Source: Gambelia wislizenii (lineage: Eukaryota; Chordata; Lepidosauria; Squamata; Crotaphytidae). From it: a stretch of 64,000 bases of DNA. The stretch covers positions 79,515,001 to 79,579,000 of the forward strand of contig JAUMIR010000004.1 of NCBI GenBank assembly GCA_030847615.1. The letters are read 5' to 3'. Under the pieces are notes generated by a model that saw only the letters and a list, made by a program, of their open reading frames with translations, was not told the DNA's origin and did not search any database. The position numbers and the translations under genes were made by a program. Shown here piece by piece: positions 22,573-34,690 of this stretch (its first letter is position 1; every line of letters starts with the position of its first letter).

Positions 22573-23665
22573 TGAAGACTGGGATGAAAAGGAAAGATAA
22601 ACATAAGGAAGGGGGAGTTTTGAGACATGGCAAGGCTTATGGATGATAGGGGGAATGTCAGAGACAGGAAAGAGGTGGACCTCCAGTGGCCAGAGCAAAA
22701 AGATCAAGCATAGTTAGAAGGATACTTGGAAGTAATTTATATTCAAATTGCTTTTTAAATGAAACTGAGGATAAAGATAATTGCTGAGAGATGAAAGGAG
22801 GAGGGCTCAATGTGGGAGAATCCATTCACAAAAATGACATGCCTTCCCAAGACCAGAACCCCTTAGAAAATGCTTAAACCCCTTGGGAAGACTTGTTGGA
22901 AAACTTCCTAAGAGGTATCTTTTAGAGAATCTAAAACGTTTAACCTTCCTATCCATTGAGATAAAATGTTCACATTAGTACATGCCTGAGCTACAGCTTC
23001 TTAGGCCATTATGCTACTCCAATTAAATCACCTGTTTCCTTACCTCCCTGCCCTAAAACTGTTGTACTAGTGTGCAGGTTACTTTCTCGTTGAAATACTT
23101 CTTTTTAGAGTTGCCCTGCTTTAAATCTGAAGAACCCAACCTATATAGGCTAAGTGGGTCATTTAGCAGTTGGATGCATTTACGTTTAGTGTGTTTGACT
23201 ATGGAAGACTAAGCACTTGCCTGAAGTGACCTGAGCACAAAAATGAGAAAAAAGATAATCTGAGACACTGGATACAAGAAAATAAACAGCCGAACCCATC
23301 ACACTCTGTGAGCCTAGGCCCAAACATCAAGTACACCCATGAAATGTACATTAAAGAAACCATGTATTTGTGTCTTTGGAGGGTGGGTGCCAAAACAGGA
23401 ATGCCATCAGATGTGCTCATTATCTACCTTTTCTTTCTCACTGCAGTTCAGAGCAATGAGGAAGAAATGTTTATCAGACTGTTGAATACCCTGACAGCCC
23501 CCATCTTGGAATATCAAATAATTGGCTATATTTAATAATTTTACTAAGGTGGCCATCCACGTGGTTACAGGTAAACCAGGGACTCCATAATACCAGGCTG
23601 GAACTCATGTATGCACCAAAGGAAGGGCCAGTGGACATTTCCAGAAGCAGACACTCTCAAGTAAG
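22573..23665. other. Unique non-coding sequence
   Basis: No gene or repeat family is recognised. Confidence 0.4.
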
Positions 23666-23667
23666 GA

Positions 23668-23960
23668 GGTTATCAGACACAGCAAATATGGCGTGATAAC
23701 AATGACAGGACACCATGAAAGGGCTCCCCATCACACAACATCAACTCCTTGTGTTCTCCAAGTGTCCCGCTGCTATGGATAAGGCATTCTTTTTTATTAA
23801 TGGGCCAAGCTGTCAATTGATCACTGATGGTGTTTTTTCACAGTATTGCCAGTGTCTGAAACCACATCCCATTATGCTCTCATGAATACAGCACCACTGG
23901 CCAGTCCCCACCAGAACACTTCCAGGTGAAAACATGAAAACTAGGCATGGGATGTATCAT
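23668..23960 (+). mobile_element. Degenerate family-B element (left part)
   Basis: The left end GGAGGTTATCAGACAC is followed by a diverged interior collinear with 4544-4830: a TTTTTTATTAATGGGCC block, ACCAGAACACTTCCAGGTGA and flanking text. No right end was found. This is the oldest-looking copy in the window. Confidence 0.5.
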
Positions 23961-25760
23961 GATGACAGCAGGCATCATGGATACCTTTACAAGTTCACAG
24001 GATCAGTATTGGAAACTTCCACTCCTTATTTGGAAATGGGAAGTAGGTGGGCGAACCTCACTGAATAAACATGATGTCACATCACTTGATTAGGATAGCC
24101 ACTCTGATTAGGCACTGGCAGAGCCAATCAGAGATCAACAAGAAGGACTTTTAAAAGTTCTGATCTGCCCTTTGTTCTGGGACACACTGGTGGAGCATAT
24201 GGCCTAGCTAGCATCTGGCTTAGCTCTGGGCCAGATGGCCTACACAGTCATGGAACAACCAACAAAAGACAAACTGTGATACCATAAGGGTTGGGGGGAG
24301 CCCATCCTATCCAAAAGCCTCAAAAGGATCCAAAAAGAACTCTGAAATTCCATCTACAGAGACTATAAGTTACCTGCATGTAATAGTTAGGAATGTGTAG
24401 TTAGATTGCGTTAGATTTATGTTTTATTTGTAAGTGCTCTGGATGAATGCATATATAAAAGCCTTAAGCTGAACCTGGGAATGTTTTACCTTCTCAAGTA
24501 ACATAGACTCCTAGAATTGAATAAAAGCTTCCGTTATTTCCTAACCTGCCTCAAATTGCCTGCTTCTGCTCAGCTATCTAAACTCCTCTGGGGAAAGAGG
24601 AAAGTACATCATTGTTTCTCTAATACATCTTGTCTAGATCTCACTGCCTAGACAAGAAAAGACCATTAAGACAGTGAGTGGTGGTGAAACGAAGACGAAT
24701 CCCTTTGGTTTGGGATTGGAAAAGGGGCCAACCCTGGACTTCAGGCAACAGAAATCTAGGGTCAGCTATCACAGGATGCTCTTTTTGTAAACCTCCCCAT
24801 TTTGCTGGCAAACTGTGAAGTGTGTTTCAGTGCTTGTGTGTTCATCTTCTTTGTTAGTTTTCTCACGAGAACTGCTAAGATCGCATGCCCTGGCAGACGT
24901 GGAAGTGACCAGCACTAGCAGTCATGGTCTGATAATTCCGGGGCTGCTCTTTCTTGTTATTACAGTAATGTGTGATAAAAAGGGTTATTGTGCCAGGACA
25001 CTTACAGTTTTAAATATAGTGGGACTAGAAGACTCAACACCTGGAGGTGAGTCATCACTTAACCACTCAGTGAAAGCAGAGACACTTAAGACTTGTAAAT
25101 GGGCCAGGGCCAGAGAGCTCTTAGGCTGCTCATATTTCATTTTGTAGTCTGCACCTCTCACTCTCTCCTCCATGCTTAAAGAGCATGTTACAGCATCTCT
25201 CACTATGACATGTTATATGGCCTTTTATCTCTGGCTTTTCTTCGCAAGCAAAGATTCAGGAATCTTTTATATTTGTAATGTAAATTGTAATGTAATTTGT
25301 AAAATATAACATATTTTAATATTGTAAAATATAAAATATATAAAATATATTTGTAAAATATAAAATATAATGTAATTTGTAAAATATAAAAAGGCCTTTT
25401 ATATTTGTAAATAAACCTACCTCATCTGTTTTTACAGAAAACACTAAGCCTGCTTCATTTCTCTTCTAGAAACTGTATGTAATGTTGGGCATGGAGCTGC
25501 TTATTGCTTACCTTCTGCTTGCAAATACTAATTACTCTGCTTGTGAGATACACTGCTATCTCTCACATTCCCCAACAATTTCAGCAGTTGGAGCTTGTTT
25601 TGCAAGCTCCAACTGCTGAAATTCCTTCTTCCTCAAACTATTAAAAATACAAGAGCCCTCTCTTATTTTTCAGGTGGCCACATGCCTCCCATCTATCTAT
25701 GGGAATAAAAATTTAACTGTAGAGTTCTTCAAGTCCACAAGGGCATCTTTCCTTCTTTTT
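23961..25760. other. Unassigned region with LTR-like promoter text and an AT-rich tandem array
   Basis: At about 24451 there is TATATAAAAG and about 70 bp later AATAAAAG, the spacing seen in LTR U3-R regions, but terminal TG/CA and duplications could not be fixed. At 25265-25412 a tandem AT-rich array repeats units such as GTAAAATATAAAATATA. No coding signal is seen. Confidence 0.35.
25577..25623. repeat. Perfect 21-bp-stem hairpin
   Basis: Positions 25577-25597 are exactly complementary, in reverse, to 25603-25623. The 5-nt loop is TTTTG. There is no known element around it. Confidence 0.9.
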
Positions 25761-25848
25761 AGAGTGCCTTGCAGAAGTATTCACACACACACCAACTTTT
25801 TTGGCATTTTGTTGTGTTGTAACATTGAATTAAAATAGATTTAACTGT

Positions 25849-26433
25849 GGACTTTATCAGACCACGCTCCTCAAAAATTCTTTTGCCAGCATATTTTGAA
25901 GAATTTTTATGCCAGCAGAAGACACCCTCCCCACCACCACATCTTACTTTAGTCCATTAAAGAGGCAGCCCGGGCACTAACAGAGAGTGAACAGAGCTCT
26001 GTTTGCTTCCTGGTTTAAGATCTCACTGATTCTTGTGAGAAGAAGCAACCATGGCAAATTCAAAAATAAAAGTAAAATAAAGACATAAAAAGTACATGCA
26101 AACACAAAAACGTACTTTAAAAGTCCCAGGTACACGGGGAAGGGGGGTGTTGGCATAAAAACAGCGTCCACTATCTGGCTGTCACAATCTCACCCAGAAG
26201 TGTTCTGTCATTGACTCCATATTCATGCAAGCTAAATGGTGTAAGGATTCAAATGCTGGTAATACCAGCAACAAATCACCATGGGAGATCAATGGACGGC
26301 TTGGCCCGTAAATAAAAAGGAATGGGTTTTTTCAATACATTTTCGTGAAAGGATGATGTCATCTGGTATGAGCGCCCTTTTGCAATCATTAGGCATCTTT
26401 ATGACACCATATTTTCTGCATCTGATAAAGTCC
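25849..26433 (-). mobile_element. Family-B non-autonomous DNA transposon, full length
   Basis: The ends are GGACTTTATCAGACC on the left and, inverted, GGACTTTATCAGATGC on the right. The interior matches 4544-5131 in reverse. The flanking triplets TGT and TGA are an imperfect 3-bp duplication. It is inserted in the Tc1-like relic. 585 bp, no ORF. Confidence 0.8.
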
Positions 26434-26514
26434 TGACACTGTTACCACTTGATATACACAAGATATGCAACATTGTGAAGATTGGATGTATTTTTTTTAT
26501 TATGACACAAAATT

Positions 26515-26785
26515 AGAATCATAGGGCTGGAAGAGACCACAAAGGCCCCCCAGTCCAACCTGTTTCCATGCAGGAATACACAATCAAAGCACTCCTTGAA
26601 GATAGCCTCTGTTTAAAAACCTCCAAAGAAGGAGACTCCACCACACTCCAAGAAAGTGCATTCCACTGTCAAATAGCTCTTCCCATGAGGAAGTTCTTCC
26701 TAATGTTTAGGTGCAATCTCTTATCCTGCTGTTTGAATCCATTGTTCTGTGTCCTAATCTCTGGTAGAGCAGAAAATGATTAGAA
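26515..26785 (-). pseudogene. CR1 LINE 3' fragment
   Basis: This carries the CR1 3' end (AGAATCATAGGGCTGGAAGAGACC on the plus strand) and decayed sequence parallel to 17042-17310. The ORF is not maintained. It is inserted in the Tc1-like relic. Confidence 0.75.
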
Positions 26786-26868
26786 GTAAACAAAAGCACA
26801 AAATTTAAGTAAACTTGCACTTTTCCAAATATGGACAAGTCAAGAGGGTGAATACTTCTGCAAGGCAC

Positions 26869-28007
26869 TCTCCAGCAAAGATGATGAATCTTTGGACCAA
26901 CAGATGTTTTTTGACAAATCCCACAGTCTTTTTCTATTGACCTGAAATCTGAAGCTCCTAGTGGGCAAAAGATTCAGCACATTAATCTATAGGTTTATAC
27001 ATCAAGGGTGAGGGCAGAAGGTAGATTAGGATCTGTTATAATCTGACTGTTTCATGGTAGTTCAGCAAGGATTTCTGATTTGCAGGATTGTTATTTTTTA
27101 ACAATAGCAGCCAAAGGAATCACTGCCCTCTCCTCACCTCATTATACTGCTGAAATGAAGGGAGGTTGTTGGTGTGAGTATAACTAGACATGGATTTTTT
27201 TTTGCAAAAAGTCATGACCTTTATTCTGTTCTGATTTAAAAAAAAATGCCAATTACCATTCAGCGGTTGACTGAATGGGGAAGGCTAGGTGAGATGGGAC
27301 TAGCCATTGAATTTAGACATTTCTAAATGTATGTCTTTTACATCAGGCTCTGATTGGTGAGTCTAAGGGTACTAGTAAAAAAATTAAGTAGGTCCCACAA
27401 GACTCAAGTATGCCCATGAAATATGCATTAAAAAAAAAACATGTATTTCTGAAATGATGCAAAATGTTCCATCCTAACAGCAGAAACATCATTGCTATTA
27501 AGTGTTTTCCATGCATTCAGATAATAGCAGCTTTAGAGCACACAGGATATAACAGAATGAGCAAAAGCTGAGTTCAACTCCCTGTGCAGTCATAAATTTC
27601 ACTATGGGATCTTGGGCCAATAATTGTTTCTAGTTAACTTTCCCCCACAGTGTTGGGGCGAAGACAGAACAGGGAAAGCCCTATGGATGGAAAAAGGGTA
27701 AATTATAGTGAGTCTTTTAAAGTAGTGCATGGGTTGGGATAGAATACTACTAGTGTAGAACAGCCACATTTTACATGAGCCCCCCAACCCCATGTGTGTG
27801 AGTGTGTGAGTGACAGAGAGAGAGAGAGAGGATAAAGTAGGGAAATCACCAGTGTCATTGAAGACCCATTTAGGCTGTCTATACTCTATACAGGAAAAGT
27901 CAGTTGCTCTGATAGTGATTTTTCTTTGATTGTTACTCATTCTGTCCTGGTTTTCATCTGTGAAGTGTTGGAGGAAATGTGGTGAGCAACCTGGCCCTCT
28001 AGGTGTG
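26869..28007. other. Mostly unique; weak tRNA-SINE-like unit near 27535-27715
   Basis: The text GGGATCTTGGGCCAATAATTG at about 27605 resembles the core of tRNA SINEs. (GT)n and (GA)n tracts lie at 27795-27830. A short family-F end (CTGGTTTTCATCTGTGAAGTG) is at about 27948. Confidence 0.4.
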
Positions 28008-28100
28008 ATTGGGTGCTATTCCAAGCATCCTACACCACTGGTTATGCTGGCTAAGTCTAATAGGAGTTGGGGTTCAGCAACATCTGGAGGCCCATAAACT
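28008..28100. mobile_element. hAT-like palindromic repeat relic
   Basis: CCTACACCACTGGTTATGCTGGC and AACATCTGGAGGCCCATAAAC are typical of reptilian palindromic hAT repeats. No ends are defined. Confidence 0.35.
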
Positions 28101-28322
28101 ACCCAACTCAGTATAGATAAAGCAAAGATTGTTCCTATGCCATTGGATGGTAGGTGATGGAATCACCTCCCTCAGATACTGGCCTTACCACTATCGACTC
28201 CAGGTGTCTGGAAAACTGTATATATATTTTTTTAGTCTTGATTGACATGGACTTTGTACATAGCTAATCTTCTTCATTAGAGTTTGCTTCATGCGCTCCT
28301 ATGTTGAGCCCTCTTAAAACAT

Positions 28323-28755
28323 ACAATTGGCCCTCCGTATCCATGAATTCTGTATCAACAGATTCAAGCATCCATGGCTTGAAAATATTACACACACACA
28401 CCAAATCCAAAAAGCAAAGCTTGATTTTGCCACTTTATATAAGGGATACCATTTTACTACACCCTTGAAGAGAAACGACAACACAGAAAGAATCACAACC
28501 CGTAAACATCACCTAAGGAGACCTTCTGCTGTGCTTTCTGCAACCGGACTTGTTTATCTCAGATTGGCCTTTTTAGTCATCAGCGCACTTGCAGAAAGCG
28601 CTGGATGAGTCCTTCCTGAATCTTCATTGAAGAAGAAGAAAAGCCAGAGAGAGATATCTAATGAGACTTAATGATCCATGGATTTTGGTATCCGAGGGGG
28701 GAGGTCCTGGAACCAACCTCCAGTGGGTACCAAAAGCAAAGTTTCAATGGGCCCA
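28323..28755. mobile_element. Tigger-like MITE interrupted by a LINE 3' end
   Basis: The left part 28323-28464 (TTGGCCCTCCGTATCCATG ...) and the right part 28659-28755 (TCCATGGATTTTGGTATCC ... GGGCCC) form one element when compared with 8418-8662. The intervening 28465-28658 is the LINE fragment. The right terminus is cut by an L1 fragment. Confidence 0.6.
28465..28658 (+). pseudogene. 3' end of the C2HC-finger LINE (second copy)
   Basis: This is nearly identical to 49791-49979. In frame it encodes the element's C-terminal zinc-finger (FCCAFCNRTCLS...HQRTC) with one internal stop. It is a severely 5'-truncated retroposed copy placed in a Tigger-like MITE. Confidence 0.75.
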
Positions 28756-28856
28756 TGACAACCATGGAACTTGAATCAATTAAAAAGATTAAATCTGGAA
28801 AAGTGCCAGGCCCAGATGGACTATCTGCAGCATACTATTTGTTCCAAACATAATTT
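28756..28856 (+). pseudogene. L1 reverse-transcriptase fragment, plus orientation
   Basis: MELESIKKIKSGKVPGPDGL is the conserved start of the L1 ORF2 RT domain. It abuts, in opposite orientation, the L1 body that begins at 28858 and ends exactly before this part of ORF2. Confidence 0.7.
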
Positions 28857-28857
28857 A

Positions 28858-31570
28858 TCCAATTGGAGTATATCCCAGTAATCTTCCATATCTGAGATTT
28901 TTTTCATTGCCCCTCACATCTAAACCTCTATAGTATTCCTCAAAGGCTTCTAATATTTTCAGATTATCCATTATAAACTGATCTTCCCTCCTAATCTTTA
29001 TGACAGATTTCTTTAACCTTTCCTGTCTCAACTTGTTGGAAAGTCACTTCCCAGGTTTCCTTGCAAATTCAAAATTCTTTTGTTTAAGTTATAATAGTTT
29101 GGCATTCATTTCTTGTACTGTAAACAATGGAAATTGTTGTTGAAATAACTCAATATTTTGTTGAATCTCTTTTTCAAAATTTTTCTTAAGTTTTTCCTCC
29201 ATTTTCTGTATTTTGTCTATCAATTCAGGCTTTTTTAGCTTTTTTTGCTGGAACCATATTTTATTAATTGTCCTGTCATATAAGCTTTGCTTGCATCCCA
29301 AACTATTGTAGGCTCTGTATCCTTATTTAAGTTCAGCTGAAAGAATATCCCCAGTCCTTGTTTACACTGTTGTAATATTTCAAGCTTCGGAAGTAGATAT
29401 TCGTTAAGCTTCCATCTAAATGGTGTTTGCTTGTTTTTCTGGGATATTGTGGTAGAATTATGGTCTGAAAAGGTTTTTGATAAAATGTCTAAAATAAAAT
29501 CTGTAGTTTGGCTGCAAATTTCTCTAACCATCTGTTAATCCAAAGTAATTTGTGTATTTAAAGAAGGTTCTAAATAGTGTCCCTTGATCTTCCTTAATAC
29601 CTCTACTGGAACATTTATCTTTATTAGGACTGACAACTCCATTCCAATTACCCATATAAATCAGATTTTGTGAGTCCGATTCAGATGTCTTTCCTAACGA
29701 ATTCTCTTAAAACATTGATTTCCCATCATTGGGGCCATAAATACCTATTAAATGCATTATCTTACCATACCAGTTGATTTCCACAATTACACATCTATCT
29801 TGTCCATCTTCAAATATCAATTTTGGTTAAAATGTTTGGTTTATGTAAAAGACTACTCCATTTCTTTTATTCTCATTTGCAGAAACAAACTCTATGCCCA
29901 TACTTCAATTCTGCAAAAGCCTACAGTCTTTTTTTCCTTCTATGACTCTCTTGAAGACAAATAATGTCATATTTGAGATTTTTTAGGAAATTCATGTTTT
30001 CCTTTTCTAGGGCAAATTCAATACATTTACATTCCATGAAATTATTTTCAAATTCATTTTATTTATTTTATTAAAATATCTTATTATGTTGTCATTATTT
30101 CTACTTAACAACTCTCATCCTTTTGGATGTCTCTTTCTGGGGCCTCCTACAGCTTTTTAAATGAATCTCTCACTCCAAAGAATTTATCATATATTTTTCT
30201 TCTGCATAAGTGGTTATCAAACTGCCTGGGAGTATCCAGCAAAAAGTTATGTCTTTTTTCTAAGTGAATCTACCAAGAATTTGTATTCTCTACATTTCTC
30301 CAGCACTCTTTCTGGAATTTCTTTAAACATAATTATTTCATTCTCATTTATTTTAAGCCTTTTCTTAAAATGTGCTCTCAGTATTTTATCTCTGACATTT
30401 TTATGTGTGAAACATATTATCACATCTCTTGGAAGCTTTTTTCTCTGCACATAAAGAGAGTTTTGCCTATTATTTCAATCCTCTTGTCAAACTGTTCAAG
30501 AGAGCTACCTATAAGATCTGCCATAACTTTTATAACTGTATGTTTTAAATCAGGCAGCTCTTCTGACACAGCTCTTGGGAGATTATCACACGCTAAAAAT
30601 ATCCGAGGACAGGGATGGCAGGAGATCGGTAAAAGGCTTACCTTTTAGACAATGTTGTCCCTGTTCTAGGATGCTCCCGTTCTGCTCCTGTTCCTCTCCT
30701 GCTTCCTCTTATTCACGGAAAAATCCATGAATAGGAAACCCATTCTGTTATCATAATGGAATGATGGGCAAGTGAACTGGAGCCCCGTTCTGCTCCTGGG
30801 ATGATGATGGGATGTGATTTCACCAGGAGGTCTGTGCCAGACACTTCCGGGTTCTATCAGGACATCCAGGTAAGTGACACCCTTCCACCCTCCCTGGGTT
30901 ACTTGTACTTTTAAAAGTCTGTTTTGGGGAGGTTTAACCTTTTATTTGGCCTTTTATTTTGAAATTTCCCACACGATCGTTCTCTCGCAAGAACAAGTAG
31001 GATTTGGCTTCACTGCAGTAAAAGCAGCTTTATGACAATTGCCTTTACTGCTGTGAAGCCGAGGGGAGGGGGGCCATTTCTATAATGTGAAAAGGTAGGT
31101 GTTTCAAAAGTTTTTTCTTCTTTAGTGTTACAGGGAAAGGAGTGGGGCAGGTGGGGGGTAGCAGGACAGAGATGGTTTCAGGGAACTCATGTGATAATCT
31201 CCTTAGTCTAATTTGTGTTTCCTTCAACTTTAAATCCATCATCATAATTCTATCCTGGGCATTTTCCAAATCCTTTTATAAAATAGTGATTCCCTTTGTG
31301 TCATCATGGATCTCCTGTTCATGTTTGTGTATAGTAGCTGTGAGATTCTGAGCTGATGCCATTATAATTCTTTCAGCAAACTCTTTAAAATTGTTTACTT
31401 GCCCTGTAATCTATAGTCTCAACAAATCCAGTTTCTGTTCTAATTTCCCATGACTTTCTAACACATGTTTATTCAAATATAAAATCTAGTTAGACATCTC
31501 AGATATTGAGGCTTAATTTAAATAAGCACAGAGCCAGGTTTGCCTAAACCATCTCTGGACATTTTTCTGG
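28858..31570 (-). pseudogene. Degenerate L1 (ORF1, endonuclease and start of ORF2), interrupted by family B
   Basis: On the minus strand, from high to low coordinates: an ORF1 coiled-coil region (about 31205-31560, ENAQDRIMMMDLKLKETQ), then the ORF1 RRM/C-terminal domain (30247-30574, with RDVIICFTHKNVRDKILRAH). Next is the ORF2 endonuclease (about 29235-30060, NVNINGL, SDHN-like and IVWDASKAYMTGQLI text). The ORF2 linker follows to 28860. There are many stops and frameshifts. An AT-rich stretch to about 31980 may be 5' UTR, but its limit is unclear. The RT, thumb and C-terminus are missing. Confidence 0.75.
30578..31202 (+). mobile_element. Family-B element inserted in L1 ORF1
   Basis: The ends are GGAGATTATCACACGC and, inverted, GGAGATTATCACATGA. 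The flanking triplets are TTG (30575-30577) and TTA (31203-31205). The interior matches 4544-5131, including ACACTTCCGGGTT and CAGGTAAGT (30867-30875). Taking out the element plus one triplet rejoins L1 ORF1 in a single frame, which fixes the boundaries. Confidence 0.85.
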
Positions 31571-32345
31571 TGGCCATATTTTTCTGGTGTCTCATAAATC
31601 AATCTGCTTAAATTCCAGCATCAGAAACAATATTCATTACCCCTTTTCTAAAACATAGCTTCCATATAAACCTTCTAATTGGTCGAATCTTAGAAATGTT
31701 AAATCTATTTCTTATTTTAAGTCCACATTGCTCGATTTTTTTTAGAGTGCTATCCTGTACATCTCTCTCAACTGTTCATTTCACTTTTCAAGTACTTTGT
31801 CAGTGAAGACTGGACTTCAAATATTTATGATACAAATTGTGTGTACTCACTGGAAAAATCACCAGCCAAGCAGAGGGCATCTCCTTCCCTGTTCAGCATG
31901 GACCATCCAAGGTTATTTAATGATGTTATAAATCCTTGTCTGGAGAAGTTTTTGTCTATCTTACCTTAATGAATCTTTAATGATTCTTCAGCTTTGCATA
32001 GGGGAACATTGTAATTTCCAGGGCATGCATCTCAATCAGACAGCTCCCCTGCCCACTCCTGAGCTGGGGAGTTATCCAGGAGACTGCGATTCTGCCCTTG
32101 TGGAATCCTTTCATATCTTTATAAGCTTAAAGATAGTAATAAATCCTGCAAAGCTAGAACAGCATGGGAATTGTGCTGCTAATGGTCAGTGATCTTGGCC
32201 AGAGTCCAGGAAAGTATACTTTTTTCAAATGAGAGACCTGCTGGTACCAGATTCCAAACTTTTTCCAAAAAAGGCGCTAGCAAAAAAATTCAGACTTAAT
32301 CTTCACCTCATATCCTACCCTCCATGTGCATGTACTGTACATACT
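31571..32345. other. Possible L1 5' UTR, then unique sequence
   Basis: No ORF or repeat is recognised beyond the proximity to L1 ORF1. Confidence 0.3.
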
Positions 32346-32440
32346 TGCAGTTTTATTTATATTTATTTATTTATTTATTTATTTATTTATATCCCGCTCT
32401 TCAGCCACCAGGCTATCAGAGCGGCTTACAAATTGTCTTA
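32346..32440 (-). mobile_element. L2/SINE 3' tail fragment
   Basis: (TTTA)n is followed by TATCCCGCTCTTCAGCC and AGAGCGGCTTACAAATTGTC. This is the reverse of the 3' tail shared by L2-like LINEs and their SINEs; compare 17725-17770. Confidence 0.6.
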
Positions 32441-34690
32441 AGCAATAGCCATTTACACATCTAACTGCATTAAACAGTTTCCTGATCAGTATGCAAAGAC
32501 ACCCATGACCCTCTCAGGGTTTTTTCCCCCCAGAATCACCTGTTGCCTTTCCTCATTCTCAGCCCCTATGAGTCTCTTCATTAAAATCCTGCAAGGTCTA
32601 GCTTTACATCTGCATCACTCAGCTGCTCTATCTCCTTTTGAAAAGGTTAATCCAATCCAAGGACTTGGAAGCATGTGCCTCAATAAAGTTTGTATGTCAA
32701 GAAGACACCATGAGAAAAATCCTCCTGTTTCCTCAGTAAGGAAGCGTGGAACTATCAGTTCTTTCAAATGTGGCTGCCAGGTTTTACTAGTGAAATAGAA
32801 CAGAATGCAACAACAGGAAGCAAAATACATTTGAAGGGGTATCTTTGTATTTCATCAAAGGGCTGGTGCTCAAACAAAAGTAAAGCATAAGAATTTTATT
32901 ACATGGCAGCTGTGACTGGTCACATCTGCAAAGAAGTAGCCCTACTTTCCCTGCTGTCTTCAAACTCAGGATTCCTTGCTCTTTATCTCAATCTTGCCCC
33001 CACTTTCTTCAGTGAAGCAACAAAAGGCATTTCAAACCTATGCAACAATACCCCCCCCCCAACGTTTCACAGATAAAAACCAGGACACACATGCACAAGC
33101 AGCATCACTGTCTGGTCAAGATGGCAAATGTTATTAATGAGGAAGAATGCACAAGCTAGGAAAGGCTACACCAGTTTGCTTTTGTCTGAGCCTACAGGGA
33201 AGCTACGATTCTGCCCTGTCCTCACCTTTAATTTGTATAATTAAAACTTATAAGAATCCCAAAACCTGTGAAATTTGATTTCCCATCTGTTAGGGCTTAC
33301 TGTAAAGTTCTGTTAACTTGTCACTTTTATTCTGGCAGGGAATGTGTGCTTTCAGCCAATGTCCATAAACAGATATTCTACAGATCAAGCTTTCTTCACT
33401 GCTTTTGCCAGCAGCCATTGAGGGTGTTGAATTTCTACTAGTCTGACAACTACTAAAACCAGAGATAGGCTTCCAGGAAAAAGGGGGAAGGTTTGTCCAC
33501 CCTGCTCTTATCTATTTTCTTGGCACTCAGCATTACTTATCTGCTTTATTAACTCACCCCTTCTCACATTTGCCCTTTCCTTCATTCAGTAACAGCATTT
33601 AGGGATCACCCCTTCCATGGTTTTAGACTACATGTGATTTATTCTTCTAGAGCAGTTATATTCTGGCTGCTCACTGATTCCTCCATACACTGACTACACA
33701 CACATTTCACAGGCTCAGTCATCGCCACCATGAGCAGCAGGGAAATTTCTCAAATGTCTCTTTGATTTATTGCTCTAGTTAATTCTCTAGGAGGCCTGCA
33801 AGTTGCCCTTAGCACATGAATCCTCGGAGGGATAAATAATTTAACAGGTGGTTAAATATTCTTTAAGGTCTAGAGAACACCAGCAGGAGCAGAGATTTTG
33901 GGGTGAACATGAAATTACAAATTGAGCTCAAGAAAGTGGGGTTGAGGGGGGGGGAGCTACACAAAACACGTCCATTATTTCCTAACCCTAGTGTTTGGGT
34001 GCCAAGACAATGTTAGGAGGACTTTTTCTCTCCTCGTTTGGAGCCAACAGAGTCCTTTCTTTTGTAGCTAGGCAAAGGTAACTGTTAAGTTAAATTTGGG
34101 TGGCTCAACCTTACAGCATGATGGGATAAGTTGCTCAAGGATCCAGGATCTAAACAATGAGAAAAGGCCAGTTCTAATGATAAAGAGAAGAGGCAAGAAA
34201 GGAAAGAGAATCCTGTAGGTCTGGACAATAAGCAGGGCAGTGAGATAAACAGCAGGTAGCTGACTAAATAACAAAGAATGTGTGATTCCTAAGTACAGGG
34301 CATTTATATGGAGGCTCTAGCCAATTAGAAGGCTTAGATAGAGCAAGAGCCATTCAGAGCCTAAGGAGAAACTGAAAAAGGAGAAGTAAATTATAATGCA
34401 ATTTTTCTTATTTCCCAAGTTCCTAAGCCCCCAGTTTCTAAGAATATTATCATTCTTCCCCCGGTTCTAAGAGTGTTATCATCTGACAGTGATCTATCAA
34501 AACATCATGCTCTTAACACTATGGGCTAAATGCAATTCTGTTCTCAAATGGGATGTAATTCTTCACTAATTTCATTCTTGAAGAAATCAATGAGTAATTT
34601 TAGTAATTTTCTTCCTACTGCAAGAAATTCCTTGAAAATTGCAAAGCTTTCAAAGACTATTCACACTTTGGGATTTATCCTATGCAAAAT
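32441..34690. other. Unique sequence with a family-F copy at 33060-33230
   Basis: The family-F copy (minus) shares AATGTTATTAATGAGGAAGAATG and CCTACAGGGAA with 8712-9050. Poly(C) and poly(G) runs occur at 33050 and 33940. The remainder is unrecognised. Confidence 0.45.

Larger units (their letters stand above)
25765..26868. mobile_element. Tc1-like transposon relic with two nested insertions
   Basis: The left end AGTGCCTTGCAGAAGTATTCAC has an exact partner at the right end: GTGAATACTTCTGCAAGGCACT (about 26848-26868). These ends resemble vertebrate Tc1-like elements. The left flank is TA; the right flank is not. Inside lie a family-B element (25849-26433) and a CR1 fragment (26515-26785), leaving about 200 bp of original sequence without an ORF. 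Confidence 0.65.

Noticed and set aside
25194..25566. Transposon flanked by the 9-bp direct repeat ATCTCTCAC
   Set aside because: The sequence between has no recognisable termini and the repeat is simple enough to occur by chance.
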